From the NCBI RefSeq assembly GCF_001613245.1, contig NZ_BDBZ01000033.1:116458-180457 (forward strand): a stretch of DNA of 64,000 nt, read 5' to 3'. Under the pieces are notes generated by a model that had not been told where the DNA came from, searched no databases, and saw only the letters and a program-made list of their open reading frames with translations. Shown one piece after another: positions 35,531 through 46,720 of the stretch; the first letter of the stretch is position 1, and each line of letters begins with the position of its first letter. Made by a program: the position numbers and the translations under genes. This DNA is from Nocardia speluncae NBRC 108251 (GTDB lineage Bacteria; Actinomycetota; Actinomycetes; Mycobacteriales; Mycobacteriaceae).

Positions 35531-35986
35531 TCAACCGAGGGCAGCGGTACGTTCGTCGAGGCGGGCCAGCGCCTTGGGCCAGGTCGCGCGGTACCGGTCG
35601 CGGGCGGCTTCGCCGGCAAATCCGCTGTGCCGCAGGCGTAACCGGATACCGCGGGGCTGTTTGACGAGTTCCACCCGGACCACGGTCTCCGCGCCCTCGG
35701 TACCCGCGGCTCCGGTTACCCAGGTCATTTCGACGAGCCGCCGGGGTTCGAGCCGCAGGAAGCGCCCATAATGCGGGTGCATGCTTCCCTCGTGCGCGGT
35801 TTCGAAGTAGAACGGCTCGTTCACCTCGGGCCGCATCCGCACTGTGGCGGGCTCGGCGAACCAGATATCGAATCCCTGGGTCCATGCCAGGTACAACAGT
35901 TCGGACGAGGCTTTCATCACCCGCTCCACCGTCAGCTCGTACGGTCGCGCTGACAGGTCCGGTATACGCACTTGCTGGTCGACCAT
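35531..35986 (-). CDS. SRPBCC (AHSA1-like) domain protein
   Basis: A 151-residue START/Bet v1-fold protein of the AHSA1 type. Signs are ELTVERVMKASSELLYLAWTQ at the N-terminus, YGRFLRLEPRRLVEMTWVT in the middle and a C-terminal helix GWPKAL-like segment (ATWPKALARLDE). Such proteins bind small hydrophobic ligands; the role here is unknown. The ATG at 35986 is chosen because the sequence becomes family-like from there. Possibly co-transcribed with osmC. Confidence 0.82.
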   Translation of the reverse strand: MVDQQVRIPDLSARPYELTVERVMKASSELLYLAWTQGFDIWFAEPATVRMRPEVNEPFYFETAHEGSMHPHYGRFLRLEPRRLVEMTWVTGAAGTEGAETVVRVELVKQPRGIRLRLRHSGFAGEAARDRYRATWPKALARLDERTAALG

Positions 35987-36172
35987 CTCTGGACCATACC
36001 CGCGCCGGGGCAGGTGCCGCCGCAGATGCGCCGATCGTCGCGCCGTCATTCATCGTTTCGTGTCCGATCGGCGGATAGGGACCGGCAATCACCTTGCTAC
36101 ACCGGGAATCCGGGTGTGCACCGCCGCCTTCGCCCGAGATGCGAATAGGGTGGTGCAGGTGGAGAGTCCGCG

Positions 36173-37270
36173 ATGACGAGCTGGCAGATGGTCGGGCTAC
36201 TGGGTTGGCTTGCGCTGACCGCCGCCCTGGTGGTGCTGTTGCGGCAGCGCCGCGCACTGCTACGGGTGCACCGGGAGCGTGACGCCGCGACCGCAACCGC
36301 CGCGCAGCGGCTAGGTGAACTCGAGGTGAGTACCGAGCGCCTGGTGATCGCACGTGAGCTACACGACGTGGTGGCACACAATCTTTCGTTGATCAATGTG
36401 CAGTCGGGGATGGCGCTGCAACAGGTCGAGAACAAATCGGCGAAGGCGGCGGGCACGGTGGCCGAAATCAAGACCACCAGCCGTAATGCCCTCGAAGATG
36501 TCCAGGCGTTACGCCACGCCATCCAGTCGGTGGAGCCGGCCGAACCGGCCCGGCCGGACCGCGAACGGCCCGGCGATTCGGGCGCTGAGCGGGAAAAGCG
36601 GGCCCGGCGTGGCGGTTTCGGGCGCCGTGACCGGTCGGGTATCACCGGCCCGGCCGGGATCACCGAGCCGGCCGGCCGGAGCGCCTCCCCGCCTGCGGCA
36701 CCGGCCCCACCACCGCGCGAACCTGATCCGACGATGTCGGATCTGGAGGAACTACTCCGTAAACCTCGGCTGGCCGGCCTGACCGTGCACACCAAGGTAG
36801 TCGGCACCGCCGGTTCCTTACCGGCTGCTATCGACGAGGCGGCGACACAGATCATCACGGAGTCGCTGGCGAATGTCACCCGGCACGCGCCCAGCGCCGA
36901 GGCCACGGTCACCGTCCGGTTCACCGCCGATTCCGTGGACCTCACCATCGACAACACCCGGCCTACCGGCAAACCCGAACACACGGGACCGACGCGCGGG
37001 ATGGGCATCATCGCCATGCGGGAACGCACCCACGCACTCGGTGGCGCGCTGACGGCCGGCCCGAAACCCAGCGGCGGTTTCCGTGTGGCGGCACGGTTGC
37101 CCAGCCGGCCGCTGCGAATCGCGATCGATCCGGACAAGACGCCACGGTCACGGGCAGGAATGGGTTCGGGTTCGGACGAGAACAAACGGACGACGACGTC
37201 TTCCGACCGGTCCGCAATCCGTGGTAATTCGCCGGAGCGGGTCGAAACAGGCCCCGTTACAACGGATTAG
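36173..37270 (+). CDS. Orphan sensor histidine kinase (HisKA_3 / NarL-type)
   Basis: A 365-residue kinase with one N-terminal membrane helix (about residues 5-24), no clear sensor domain, a DHp helix with phospho-acceptor His in ARELHDVVAHNLSLI, and an ATPase domain with ESLANVTRHAP (N box), the D-x-G equivalent in LTIDNTRPTG, and GMGIIAMRERTHALGG (G box). About 70 Pro/Arg/Gly-rich residues separate DHp and ATPase domains, an unusually long linker. No response regulator gene is adjacent. The ATG at 36173 follows GGAG. The signal and partner are unknown. Confidence 0.87.
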   Translation: MTSWQMVGLLGWLALTAALVVLLRQRRALLRVHRERDAATATAAQRLGELEVSTERLVIARELHDVVAHNLSLINVQSGMALQQVENKSAKAAGTVAEIKTTSRNALEDVQALRHAIQSVEPAEPARPDRERPGDSGAEREKRARRGGFGRRDRSGITGPAGITEPAGRSASPPAAPAPPPREPDPTMSDLEELLRKPRLAGLTVHTKVVGTAGSLPAAIDEAATQIITESLANVTRHAPSAEATVTVRFTADSVDLTIDNTRPTGKPEHTGPTRGMGIIAMRERTHALGGALTAGPKPSGGFRVAARLPSRPLRIAIDPDKTPRSRAGMGSGSDENKRTTTSSDRSAIRGNSPERVETGPVTTD

Positions 37271-37448
37271 CCGATGGCCGGGGCTGCTGTCACTCGACAG
37301 GTGGCGAAGCCGCCGGCCTGCGGAGCAGGCATCGGGACAGATCTGCTCGTCGACACGACCTGATAGAGCAGGCCGAAATCAAGTCCCCGCTCGCCGACGC
37401 CCTGCCCGCGGGCTCCGGGCGACGCCGTTCGCGGTGACCGGGCAGCGG

Positions 37449-38099
37449 TCAGTGCCCGGGGTCGGCCCCCTGCCGCTCTTCGTCGGTGAACCCCGCGGCG
37501 CGGGCCGCTCCCGGGGCCCCAGGGGCTTGCAGACGGGACGAATACGCCCCCGCAGCCCGGAACACACCCTGCACGCCGGCCGGGGCCGCGCCGTAGGTAA
37601 TCGACTGCTGCGGAGCGAAACCGAGGTCGGTTCCGATCTGCACCGCGTCCATATTGGCGCCGAGGAACAGGAAATCCCAGTTGTAGTCGTTCTGCTGCTG
37701 TTGGATCAGCGAACGCACAGCGGAATGGGTCCATTCGCGACTGGAGTTCTCGTGACCGTCGGTGAGGATGACGACGACCACCGTACCCGGGCGTTCGGAT
37801 TCGGGCCGCGCGGCCAGCTCGGCGCCGATATCGGTGACCAGTTTCCCGATCGCGTCGTAGAGCGCCGTACCGCCGCGGGGATACAGGACCGGGGGCGGGA
37901 CCTGTTCGAGCGGGGTATTCGAGTACAGGCATTCGTACTCGGTGTCGAACTGGGCGAAGGTCACCCGTACGGCTTTCTCGACCTTGCGCTGCTCTTCGAA
38001 GAAGGCCGCCAATCCGCCTTCGGTATCGGATTTGATCGACTGCATGGAGCCGGAGCGGTCCAGTAGGACCGCGATCAGGCTCTGCGCGGGATCGGTCAT
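37449..38099 (-). CDS. von Willebrand factor A domain protein
   Basis: A 216-residue vWA domain protein with an intact MIDAS: LLDRSGSMQS, the Thr in RGGTALYDAI and ILTDGHEN. The C-terminal 50 residues are Ala/Gly/Pro-rich. There is no signal peptide or membrane segment, so it is likely cytoplasmic. Similar short vWA proteins occur widely without known role. The ATG at 38099 with GGGGGAAAC upstream is chosen over an ATG four codons earlier. Confidence 0.88.
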   Translation of the reverse strand: MTDPAQSLIAVLLDRSGSMQSIKSDTEGGLAAFFEEQRKVEKAVRVTFAQFDTEYECLYSNTPLEQVPPPVLYPRGGTALYDAIGKLVTDIGAELAARPESERPGTVVVVILTDGHENSSREWTHSAVRSLIQQQQNDYNWDFLFLGANMDAVQIGTDLGFAPQQSITYGAAPAGVQGVFRAAGAYSSRLQAPGAPGAARAAGFTDEERQGADPGH

Positions 38100-38204
38100 C
38101 GTTTCCCCCATTCGAGTTGTTCCCTTGCCGCCAGCCTACGCGCGCACCCGCCATACTCGCTCGAGCGTTTTGCGGCGGGACCATTCGGAGGTCCGAACAT
38201 GCGA

Positions 38205-38245
38205 AAGGGCCTGCCCGGCTGTGCAATACAGCCGGGCAGGCCCTT
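38205..38245 (-). terminator. clpC transcription terminator
   Basis: Perfect 18-base stem (arms 38205-38222 and 38228-38245) with a five-base loop, 13 bases beyond the clpC stop codon on the minus strand. It is among the strongest hairpins in the window; no U-run follows. Confidence 0.85.
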
Positions 38246-38258
38246 CGCGGACTTGTCC

Positions 38259-40814
<2,556 letters not shown>

Positions 40815-41092
40815 CGCTCCCTCACTCTCCTGCTCCGGACTCTATGCCCGGCTGACGCCGTGGTGTGTCGTGGACAACCGTCGGACTCAGCCTGCCATGA
40901 AGGCCAGGGGTTGCGGCCCCCGCCTCCCACTCTAGTTGGCGGGTGGTCACGCTGCCGCCCGTCCACCCTAGTGATCTGTGGGCCGGTCGCAGCTCTATTC
41001 ATTCATAACGCCGATACCCACGTATTCGTTTCCCACTCCGGTTTTGCCCAGAGCGAACACACCGATTCGGGCCTGTCGGAGTAACCGCAGGT

Positions 41093-41740
41093 CTACAGGT
41101 CGCGATCGCTGATGAGCCCGCTGCGCATGGCGAGCGCGGCCAGCCGGACGCGTTTCTGGTTCTGGGGCAGATCCTCGACACCGAACTTGGCGAACAGCGC
41201 GCGCAGATGTGTTTTGACGGCGTCCACGCTGAGGAAAAGTTCGTCGGCGATCTGCTGATTGGTCGCGGGGGCGGCGAATCCGGCGTCACCCTTGTACGGG
41301 CGGCAGAGGGCGATCAGCACACCTCGTTGCGCCTCGGTCAGCGACCGGACGGTCGGGACGCTGCCACCGGATGCGCGGGTCGCATCGTCGGCGACCCCGT
41401 TGAAGTCGTGGAACGACACCATGGAGGTGCCCACCCGGATACGATCGCCCGGCATCAGCCGACGGCGGCCGTGCAATCTTTCGCCGTTGATGAACGTGCC
41501 GTTGCGGGACAGCCCGTCGTCCACGATGGTCCATTGCGCCGCGAGGTATTCCACGGCGGCATGTAGTCGCGACACCTCGGCGTCCCAGCGCAGCGAGAGG
41601 TCCGCGCCGGCCGAACGACCTATCGTGATCCGCTGCCGGTCGGGGGTCAGCATCACCTCACACCGCCGGCCCTCGTCATCGGTGAAACGTAGAAACGATC
41701 CCACGGATCCGGACACTGCGCCGCTACCTGACCTCTCCAT
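41093..41740 (-). CDS. FHA domain / LuxR-type HTH regulator
   Basis: A 215-residue protein joining a phospho-threonine-binding FHA domain (ITIGRSAGADLSL, VSRLHAAVEY, GLSRNGTFINGERL, residues about 30-115) to a C-terminal winged-helix or LuxR-like DNA-binding region (TEAQRGVLIALCRPY, TNQQIADELFLSVDAVKTHLRALFAKFGV, residues about 135-215). This suggests a transcription factor whose activity is read through Ser/Thr kinase phosphorylation. The ATG at 41740 is used as the frame upstream is not protein-like; its ribosome site is weak. It lies upstream of clpC and downstream of lsr2. Confidence 0.85.
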   Translation of the reverse strand: MERSGSGAVSGSVGSFLRFTDDEGRRCEVMLTPDRQRITIGRSAGADLSLRWDAEVSRLHAAVEYLAAQWTIVDDGLSRNGTFINGERLHGRRRLMPGDRIRVGTSMVSFHDFNGVADDATRASGGSVPTVRSLTEAQRGVLIALCRPYKGDAGFAAPATNQQIADELFLSVDAVKTHLRALFAKFGVEDLPQNQKRVRLAALAMRSGLISDRDL

Positions 41741-41964
41741 ACCGGCAGCAACTGCCGGACACCACCCCGACCGCACGGGCCCGGTACTACCAACACCCCT
41801 ATGGTGCCGGGCAAGCGGGCGGTGGAGCAAGACTGAACACCGCTGAGCGCAGCGGCCCCGGCACACAGCGCCGGGGCCAGCGGTAATTCCAATTTGCTAT
41901 CGAGAAAGACCGACCGCCGTCCGCTTCGTAGAAAATATTCAGCGAACGACGGTTGAAAGAAGAA

Positions 41965-42327
41965 CTATCCCTTCGAGGCCTTGTTGTACGCATCGGTGAT
42001 ATCGGCGGAGATACGCCCGCGCGCGGAAACCTTGTGACCATTCCGCCGTGCCCACTCACGAATTGCGGCGCTTTGTTCGCGATCCATCGTGGCCCGCCCC
42101 TTGCTGTTGCCCGCACCGGCGGCGACCGCGGCCTTCACCCGGCGCCGGCCGCTCACGCGACGGGCGCTGGAAACCCACTGCTCCAACTCGTCCCGAAGCT
42201 TCTCCGCATTCGATGACGACAGGTCGATCTCGTACGACACTCCATCGATTGCAAACTCGATGGTCTCGTCCGCGATGGACTCACCGTCGACATCGTCGAT
42301 CAGGCTAACGGTGACCTTCTTTGCCAT
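41965..42327 (-). CDS. lsr2: Nucleoid-associated silencing protein Lsr2
   Basis: A 120-residue H-NS-like protein. The N-terminal dimerisation domain (KKVTVSLIDDVDGESIADETIEF) and C-terminal AT-hook-like domain with the RGR motif (NGHKVSARGRISADI) are both intact. Lsr2 binds AT-rich DNA and silences transferred genes in mycobacteria and relatives. The ATG at 42327 follows GAGGACG. Gene order next to lysS and clpC is as in M. tuberculosis. The 117 bases upstream are AT-rich and may be self-bound. Confidence 0.97.
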   Translation of the reverse strand: MAKKVTVSLIDDVDGESIADETIEFAIDGVSYEIDLSSSNAEKLRDELEQWVSSARRVSGRRRVKAAVAAGAGNSKGRATMDREQSAAIREWARRNGHKVSARGRISADITDAYNKASKG

Positions 42328-42445
42328 GAGATGAACGTCCTCTCGAAATCGTGCGGCCCAGCAAAATCAGGCCGATTACCCGAGGCAAGAATACCTCGAA
42401 TTCGGAAAATTCCAAGACGAGCGATCGGCTATGCAAACCGTTCGC

Positions 42446-44011
42446 TCAACGGCCGGCCGGCCGCACTATTGGGAACAGTATCGTTTCCCGGATTCCCAAT
42501 CCGGTGAGCGCCATCAACAACCTATCGATTCCCATACCGGTTCCGGTTGTCGGCGGCATCCCGTGTTCCATCGCGGTGAGGAAGTCTTCATCCAGAACCA
42601 TTGCTTCGTCATCACCGGCGGCGGCGAGCCGCGCCTGATCGACGAACCGTTCGCGCTGGATGACCGGATCGACCAACTCTGAATAACCCGTGGCCAACTC
42701 GAAGCCGCGGACATACAGGTCCCACTTCTCGGCAACACCGGCACGCGACCGATGCTGCCTGGTCAGCGGGGATGTCTCGACCGGAAAATCACGGACGAAA
42801 GTCGGCTTGTCCAGCTTGTCGCCGTAGCAGTGCTCCCAGAGTTCCTCGACCAGTTTGCCGTGGCCGTAGCCCTTGCCTTCGGGAATTTCCAGACCTTCCC
42901 GTTCGGCGAGCGCCAGCAATTCCGGGACAGTTGTTTCGGGGGTGACCTCGACGCCCAGCGACTCCGATAGCGACGGATACATCTCCACGGTTGTCCACTC
43001 GCCGCTCAGGTCGTATTCCGACCCGTCGGCAAGCGTGACAACCTCAGTTCCCAGAGCCTCTCGAGCGACTTCCTGGATCAATTCCCGGATCATCCGCGCA
43101 GAGTCGTCGTAGGTTCCGTACGCTTGATAAGTTTCCAGCATCGCGAACTCGGGTGAATGGGTGGAATCCGCACCCTCGTTACGGAAGTTTCGATTGATCT
43201 CGAAGACCCGCTCGAGCCCGCCGACAACACAGCGCTTGAGAAACAACTCCGGAGCAATGCGCAGGTAGAGATCCATATCGAGCGCATTGGAATGTGTCCG
43301 GAAAGGCCGTGCCGCCGCACCGCCGTGCAGGGTTTGCAGCATCGGTGTCTCGACCTCGAGGAAACCCCGGTGTTCGAGCGCGTTGCGCAGCGCCCGCACC
43401 ACCGCGACCCGGGTGCGGGCCATCTCCCGGGCCTCCGGGCGCAGGATCAGGTCCACATAACGCTGGCGGACCCGAGATTCCTCGCTCATCTCCTTGTGGG
43501 CGACGGGCAGCGGCCGCAGCGCCTTGGACGCCATCGACCAGGAATCGGCCATGATGCTCAATTCGCCCGTACGCGACGAGATGACTTCGCCGTGGACGAA
43601 AACCATATCGCCGAGATCCACATCGGCTTTCCACGCCGCGAGGGCGTCGGCGCCGACGCCGTTCAGGCTGATCATCGCCTGCAACGTGGTGCCGTCACCT
43701 TCCTGCAACTTCGCGAAACACAATTTCCCGGTATTGCGCATGAAGATGACGCGCCCGGCCACACCGACGTGTTGACCGGTCGCGGTATCGGCCGCGAGAT
43801 CCGGATGAGCGGCCCGGATTTCGGCGAGTGAATGCGTGCGGGGCACCACTACCGGATAGGCCTCACCGCCCGCGGCAAGCAGCCGTTCCCGCTTCTCCCG
43901 CCGGATCCGCATCTGCTCGGGGATGTCGTCGACAACCGCTGCGCGGCCGGATCCGCCCACGGGAACAGTGCCCGCGGAGCCGCCGGATGACGAGGAGTTC
44001 GGGTTGCTCAC
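42446..44011 (-). CDS. lysS: Lysyl-tRNA synthetase (class II)
   Basis: A 521-residue class II synthetase charging tRNA-Lys. The OB-fold domain (VGVAGRVIFMRNTGKLCFAKL), motif 2 (NFRNEGADSTHSPEFAMLE) and motif 3 (GTGMGIDRLLMALTG) are present. The GTG at 44011 (MSNPNSSSS) starts a 35-residue Ser/Gly-rich extension before the conserved EQMRIRREKRERL. It lies upstream of lsr2; 198 bases separate its start from the rhodanese gene. Confidence 0.97.
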   Translation of the reverse strand: MSNPNSSSSGGSAGTVPVGGSGRAAVVDDIPEQMRIRREKRERLLAAGGEAYPVVVPRTHSLAEIRAAHPDLAADTATGQHVGVAGRVIFMRNTGKLCFAKLQEGDGTTLQAMISLNGVGADALAAWKADVDLGDMVFVHGEVISSRTGELSIMADSWSMASKALRPLPVAHKEMSEESRVRQRYVDLILRPEAREMARTRVAVVRALRNALEHRGFLEVETPMLQTLHGGAAARPFRTHSNALDMDLYLRIAPELFLKRCVVGGLERVFEINRNFRNEGADSTHSPEFAMLETYQAYGTYDDSARMIRELIQEVAREALGTEVVTLADGSEYDLSGEWTTVEMYPSLSESLGVEVTPETTVPELLALAEREGLEIPEGKGYGHGKLVEELWEHCYGDKLDKPTFVRDFPVETSPLTRQHRSRAGVAEKWDLYVRGFELATGYSELVDPVIQRERFVDQARLAAAGDDEAMVLDEDFLTAMEHGMPPTTGTGMGIDRLLMALTGLGIRETILFPIVRPAGR

Positions 44012-44209
44012 AGCGAACCACCCTAGCGTGCACGGCAAATCGATTCGTCAGCCGCCCGCCCCTGGACCGCCCCATATGGAATCGGCGCGGGCACGCGTGG
44101 GCTAACCACGAAAATAGACCATTTGGTTGCTTAGGAAATATCGCCGGTGTGGCGGCAGCGCGGAAATGTATTGCGCTCCGGATCTATTCGCTGCCGGGCG
44201 CGGAACAAT

Positions 44210-44641
44210 TCAGAGAACCGCGAGCGAACGAACTTCCCTGGTGAAGTGTTCGGCGCCGGTCGCCACCGTGCGCATACCCGCAGCTACCAGCGCCTGGTAA
44301 CCGCCGACCAGATCGGTCGCGCGATGCAACCCCAATTGACGCAATGAGGCCGCGGCCAGGCTCGACGTGTACCCCTGCGAGCACACCACGATCCACTCGA
44401 CATCATGGTCGGTGGCCAGCGCCAGCCGAGCCGAACTGCTCGGATCCAGCCGCCACTCCAGGACATTCCGTTCGATCACCAGCGCGCCGGGTAGCGACCC
44501 CTCCCCGGCTCGCTGCGCCGCGGGCCGGATATCCACCAGGATCGCACCCCGCGCGAGCGCGGCCGGTACTTCGATCGGCTGGATCCGCCGCAACTGGGAG
44601 CGGGCATTGTCGAGCATTTGGTCGATGGTCATCGACGGCAT
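44210..44641 (-). CDS. Rhodanese-like sulfurtransferase
   Basis: A 143-residue single-domain rhodanese. Family motifs are ALARGAILVDIRPAAQRAGEGSLPGA and the active-site loop CSQGYTSS with the persulfide-forming Cys. It starts in the stop of the cysteine dioxygenase gene (TGATG), so the two are coupled. Together they point to cysteine sulfur oxidation and sulfane sulfur handling. The operon is preceded by a Cys-Cys leader ORF. Confidence 0.9.
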   Translation of the reverse strand: MPSMTIDQMLDNARSQLRRIQPIEVPAALARGAILVDIRPAAQRAGEGSLPGALVIERNVLEWRLDPSSSARLALATDHDVEWIVVCSQGYTSSLAAASLRQLGLHRATDLVGGYQALVAAGMRTVATGAEHFTREVRSLAVL

Positions 44642-45267
44642 CAGAGATCACCTTCGGGCTGGTCGGTGAGGACAGTGTGGGTACGTCGGAGGTTGCCGTG
44701 ACCGGTCACCTCGTAATAGGACATGGCAGTCAACGGGGGCGAATACGCGTGCACACTCAGCGTCGGATCCAGCGGCCCGGGATCGGACCGCCCCGCGACC
44801 GCAACCCGGTCGGAGGCACGGACGACATCGTGAACCCAGCCGATCGGGAAAGCTGCCTGATCACCCGCCGCCAGGATCCGATGCCGCAGTTCTGATCCAT
44901 TCCAGCGGTACTCCGCGAGCGCGCCGCTGAGCACCGTCAACGCGCCGAGCGAACCGGCGTGATCGTGCAGTTTCGTGGATTTCTCCGGTGTCCAACTGAT
45001 CAGCCAGATATCGACCTCGTCATCGGCGACCAGCCGAGTAGCCCAACGGTCCACCAGCGGCCAGCGGCCGCCCTCGGGAAGCAGGTGGTCGTATCGGCCG
45101 GCGAGCACATCCTCACCGGTCTCGTCGGTCAGCCGTAACAGATCCGCGGGACGCAGCCGGGTAGGCAATGCCGGAGCAATCGGACGATCGGGAATCGGAT
45201 TCGCCGCCGCTGCGGTGGTATCACGAACCGAGGGCCGCACTACGGAAGAAAGAACAGGGGAACGCAT
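44641..45267 (-). CDS. Cysteine dioxygenase family protein
   Basis: A 208-residue cupin of the type I cysteine dioxygenase family, which oxidises cysteine to cysteine sulfinate using non-haem Fe(II). The iron ligands are visible as STKLHDHAGSLGALTVLSG (H-x-H) and the later His in IGWVHDVVRAS. Residues 1-40 are an Ala/Pro-rich extension. The ATG at 45267 has TTGGAG eight bases upstream. It is the first structural gene behind the Cys-Cys leader, followed by a coupled rhodanese gene. Related thiol dioxygenase activity (for example on 3-mercaptopropionate) cannot be excluded. Confidence 0.87.
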   Translation of the reverse strand: MRSPVLSSVVRPSVRDTTAAAANPIPDRPIAPALPTRLRPADLLRLTDETGEDVLAGRYDHLLPEGGRWPLVDRWATRLVADDEVDIWLISWTPEKSTKLHDHAGSLGALTVLSGALAEYRWNGSELRHRILAAGDQAAFPIGWVHDVVRASDRVAVAGRSDPGPLDPTLSVHAYSPPLTAMSYYEVTGHGNLRRTHTVLTDQPEGDL

Positions 45268-45312
45268 CTGCGCATCTCCAAGAGGAATGAGAACGAACGA
45301 GGAATTCGGGAT

Positions 45313-45344
45313 GCCTCGAACGGTCGAGGCGAATCAGCCTCGAC
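45313..45344 (-). promoter_or_regulatory. Attenuator: two mutually exclusive hairpins
   Basis: In transcript order the arms are C (45344-45337, GTCGAGGC), B (45330-45323, GCCTCGAC) and A (45319-45313, TCGAGGC). B can pair perfectly with C (8 bases, over the leader stop codon) or with A (7 bases, 4-base loop). C overlaps the second Cys, Arg and Gly codons of the leader. After A the transcript is rich in U and C. This is the layout of a translation-coupled attenuator. Confidence 0.7.
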
Positions 45345-45375
45345 AACACTCCTGGGTACGCATGCGGAACAGCAC
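45334..45375 (-). CDS. Cysteine leader peptide (MLFRMRTQECCRG)
   Basis: A 13-codon ORF from GTG at 45375, or nine codons from ATG at 45363, ending TGT TGT CGA GGC TGA. Tandem Cys codons just before the stop, upstream of a cysteine dioxygenase/rhodanese operon, mark it as a cysteine-sensing leader. A TAGTAT hexamer lies six bases before the GTG, so the message is probably leaderless. Short poly-Cys leaderless ORFs acting as cysteine-responsive attenuators have been described in mycobacteria. Confidence 0.8.
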   Translation of the reverse strand: MLFRMRTQECCRG

Positions 45376-45381
45376 ACGGCG

Positions 45382-45387
45382 ATACTA
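45382..45387 (-). promoter_or_regulatory. Candidate -10 box of the cysteine leader
   Basis: TAGTAT on the minus strand, six bases before the GTG of the leader ORF. The spacing fits transcription starting at the start codon. No clear -35 is seen. Confidence 0.55.
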
Positions 45388-45470
45388 GCAACCCGGACCC
45401 GCCGCGGCCACACCCAGCCCAGCGGAATACATCACACAGTGCCCTCGGCCGCGACTACGTCCCGGTGCGC

Positions 45471-46265
45471 TCAGCCGCGACTACGCCGCTGGTTGCGTTC
45501 GTAGACGAGCTGCAGGCCGCTCAGCGTCAGATGCGGCAGATGATGTTCGATCGTCTCGGACTCGTCCAGGATCAACGGCGCGCCCGGGCCCGTCGCCACC
45601 ACGGCGATATCGTTGCCGGAGAAACCGTCGATATCGTCGCGGATCCGGTCCACCAGCCCGTCCACCAGCCCCGCAAAACCGAAAACGGCGCCGGCCTGAA
45701 TACATTCGACACTGTTCTTGCCGACCACCGATCTCGGCCGGGTCAGCTCGACCCGCCGCAGCGCGGCCCGCTCGATCAGCGCCTCGGTCGCGATCTCCAC
45801 CCCCGGCGCGATGACACCCCCGAGGAACTCCCCCTTCGCCGACACCAGATCGACACAGATCGATACACCGAAATCCACCACGATCGAAGCGGTGCCGTAT
45901 TCGTGATAGGCCGCGAGACTGTTGACGATCCGGTCCGCACCGACCTCTTTCGGGTTGTCCACCAGCAGCGGTATACCGGTCCGCACCCCCGGCTCCACCA
46001 GCACATGCGGCACGTGCTGCCAGTAGCGGTCCAGCATCAGCCGCATTTCCCGCAGCATCGGCGGCATGGTCGACAGGCCGGCGATACCGGTCACCGTGTC
46101 GAGATCGGCCCCGAGCAGACCGCGCAGATTCATGGCGAACTCGTCGGCGGTATGGAGTGGATTGGTGTGAATCCGCCAGTGCCGCACCAGTTCCGCCCCG
46201 GAATCGGTATCGTTCATCAACCCGATGACAGTGCTGGTGGTACGGACGTCGAGGGTCAGCAGCAT
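45471..46265 (-). CDS. coaX: Type III pantothenate kinase
   Basis: A 264-residue ASKHA-fold kinase phosphorylating pantothenate, the first step of CoA synthesis. It starts MLLTLDVRTTSTVIGL (phosphate loop region), with GVRTGIPLLVDNPKEVGADRI and IVVDFGVSICVDLVSAKGEFLGG, both typical of CoaX. It lies 14 bases after panD, so pantothenate synthesis and its use are encoded together. Confidence 0.95.
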   Translation of the reverse strand: MLLTLDVRTTSTVIGLMNDTDSGAELVRHWRIHTNPLHTADEFAMNLRGLLGADLDTVTGIAGLSTMPPMLREMRLMLDRYWQHVPHVLVEPGVRTGIPLLVDNPKEVGADRIVNSLAAYHEYGTASIVVDFGVSICVDLVSAKGEFLGGVIAPGVEIATEALIERAALRRVELTRPRSVVGKNSVECIQAGAVFGFAGLVDGLVDRIRDDIDGFSGNDIAVVATGPGAPLILDESETIEHHLPHLTLSGLQLVYERNQRRSRG

Positions 46266-46279
46266 CGGTTTATCGGCGC

Positions 46280-46699
46280 TCAGACCAGCGACAGATTACG
46301 CGGGCTGATGAGATCGGAGCCCTCCGGCGCATGCGCCGGATCCGAACCCAGCTCGACCGCCCGGTTACGCGAATCCACGAACACCACCTTCGGGTCGTAT
46401 CCGCGCAGCTCGGCCTCGTCCATCATCCCGTAGGCGATGAGAATAACCAGATCACCCGGGTTGACCAGATGGGCGGCGGCACCGTTGATACCGATCACCC
46501 CGGAACCACGCTCACCGGCGATCACATAGGTCTCGAGCCGGGCCCCGTTGTCGATATCGACAATGCAGACCTGCTCACCCTCGAGCAGATCGGCGGCGTC
46601 CAGCAGATCCTGGTCCACGGTCACCGATCCGACGTAATGCAGATCGGCATGGGTCACGGTGGCCCGGTGGATCTTCGACTTCATCATGGTCCGCAACAT
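46280..46699 (-). CDS. panD: Aspartate 1-decarboxylase
   Basis: A 139-residue pyruvoyl enzyme making beta-alanine from aspartate. The self-cleavage site HYVGSVTV gives Gly24-Ser25 when the ATG at 46699 is used, exactly as in M. tuberculosis PanD, so this start is preferred over the GTG three bases upstream. Start MLRTMMKSKIHRATVTHADL is conserved. It lies between panC and coaX; a short repeat fills the gap to panC. Confidence 0.97.
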   Translation of the reverse strand: MLRTMMKSKIHRATVTHADLHYVGSVTVDQDLLDAADLLEGEQVCIVDIDNGARLETYVIAGERGSGVIGINGAAAHLVNPGDLVILIAYGMMDEAELRGYDPKVVFVDSRNRAVELGSDPAHAPEGSDLISPRNLSLV

Positions 46700-46720
46700 C
46701 ACTGTCGCCCTTCTGTATCC

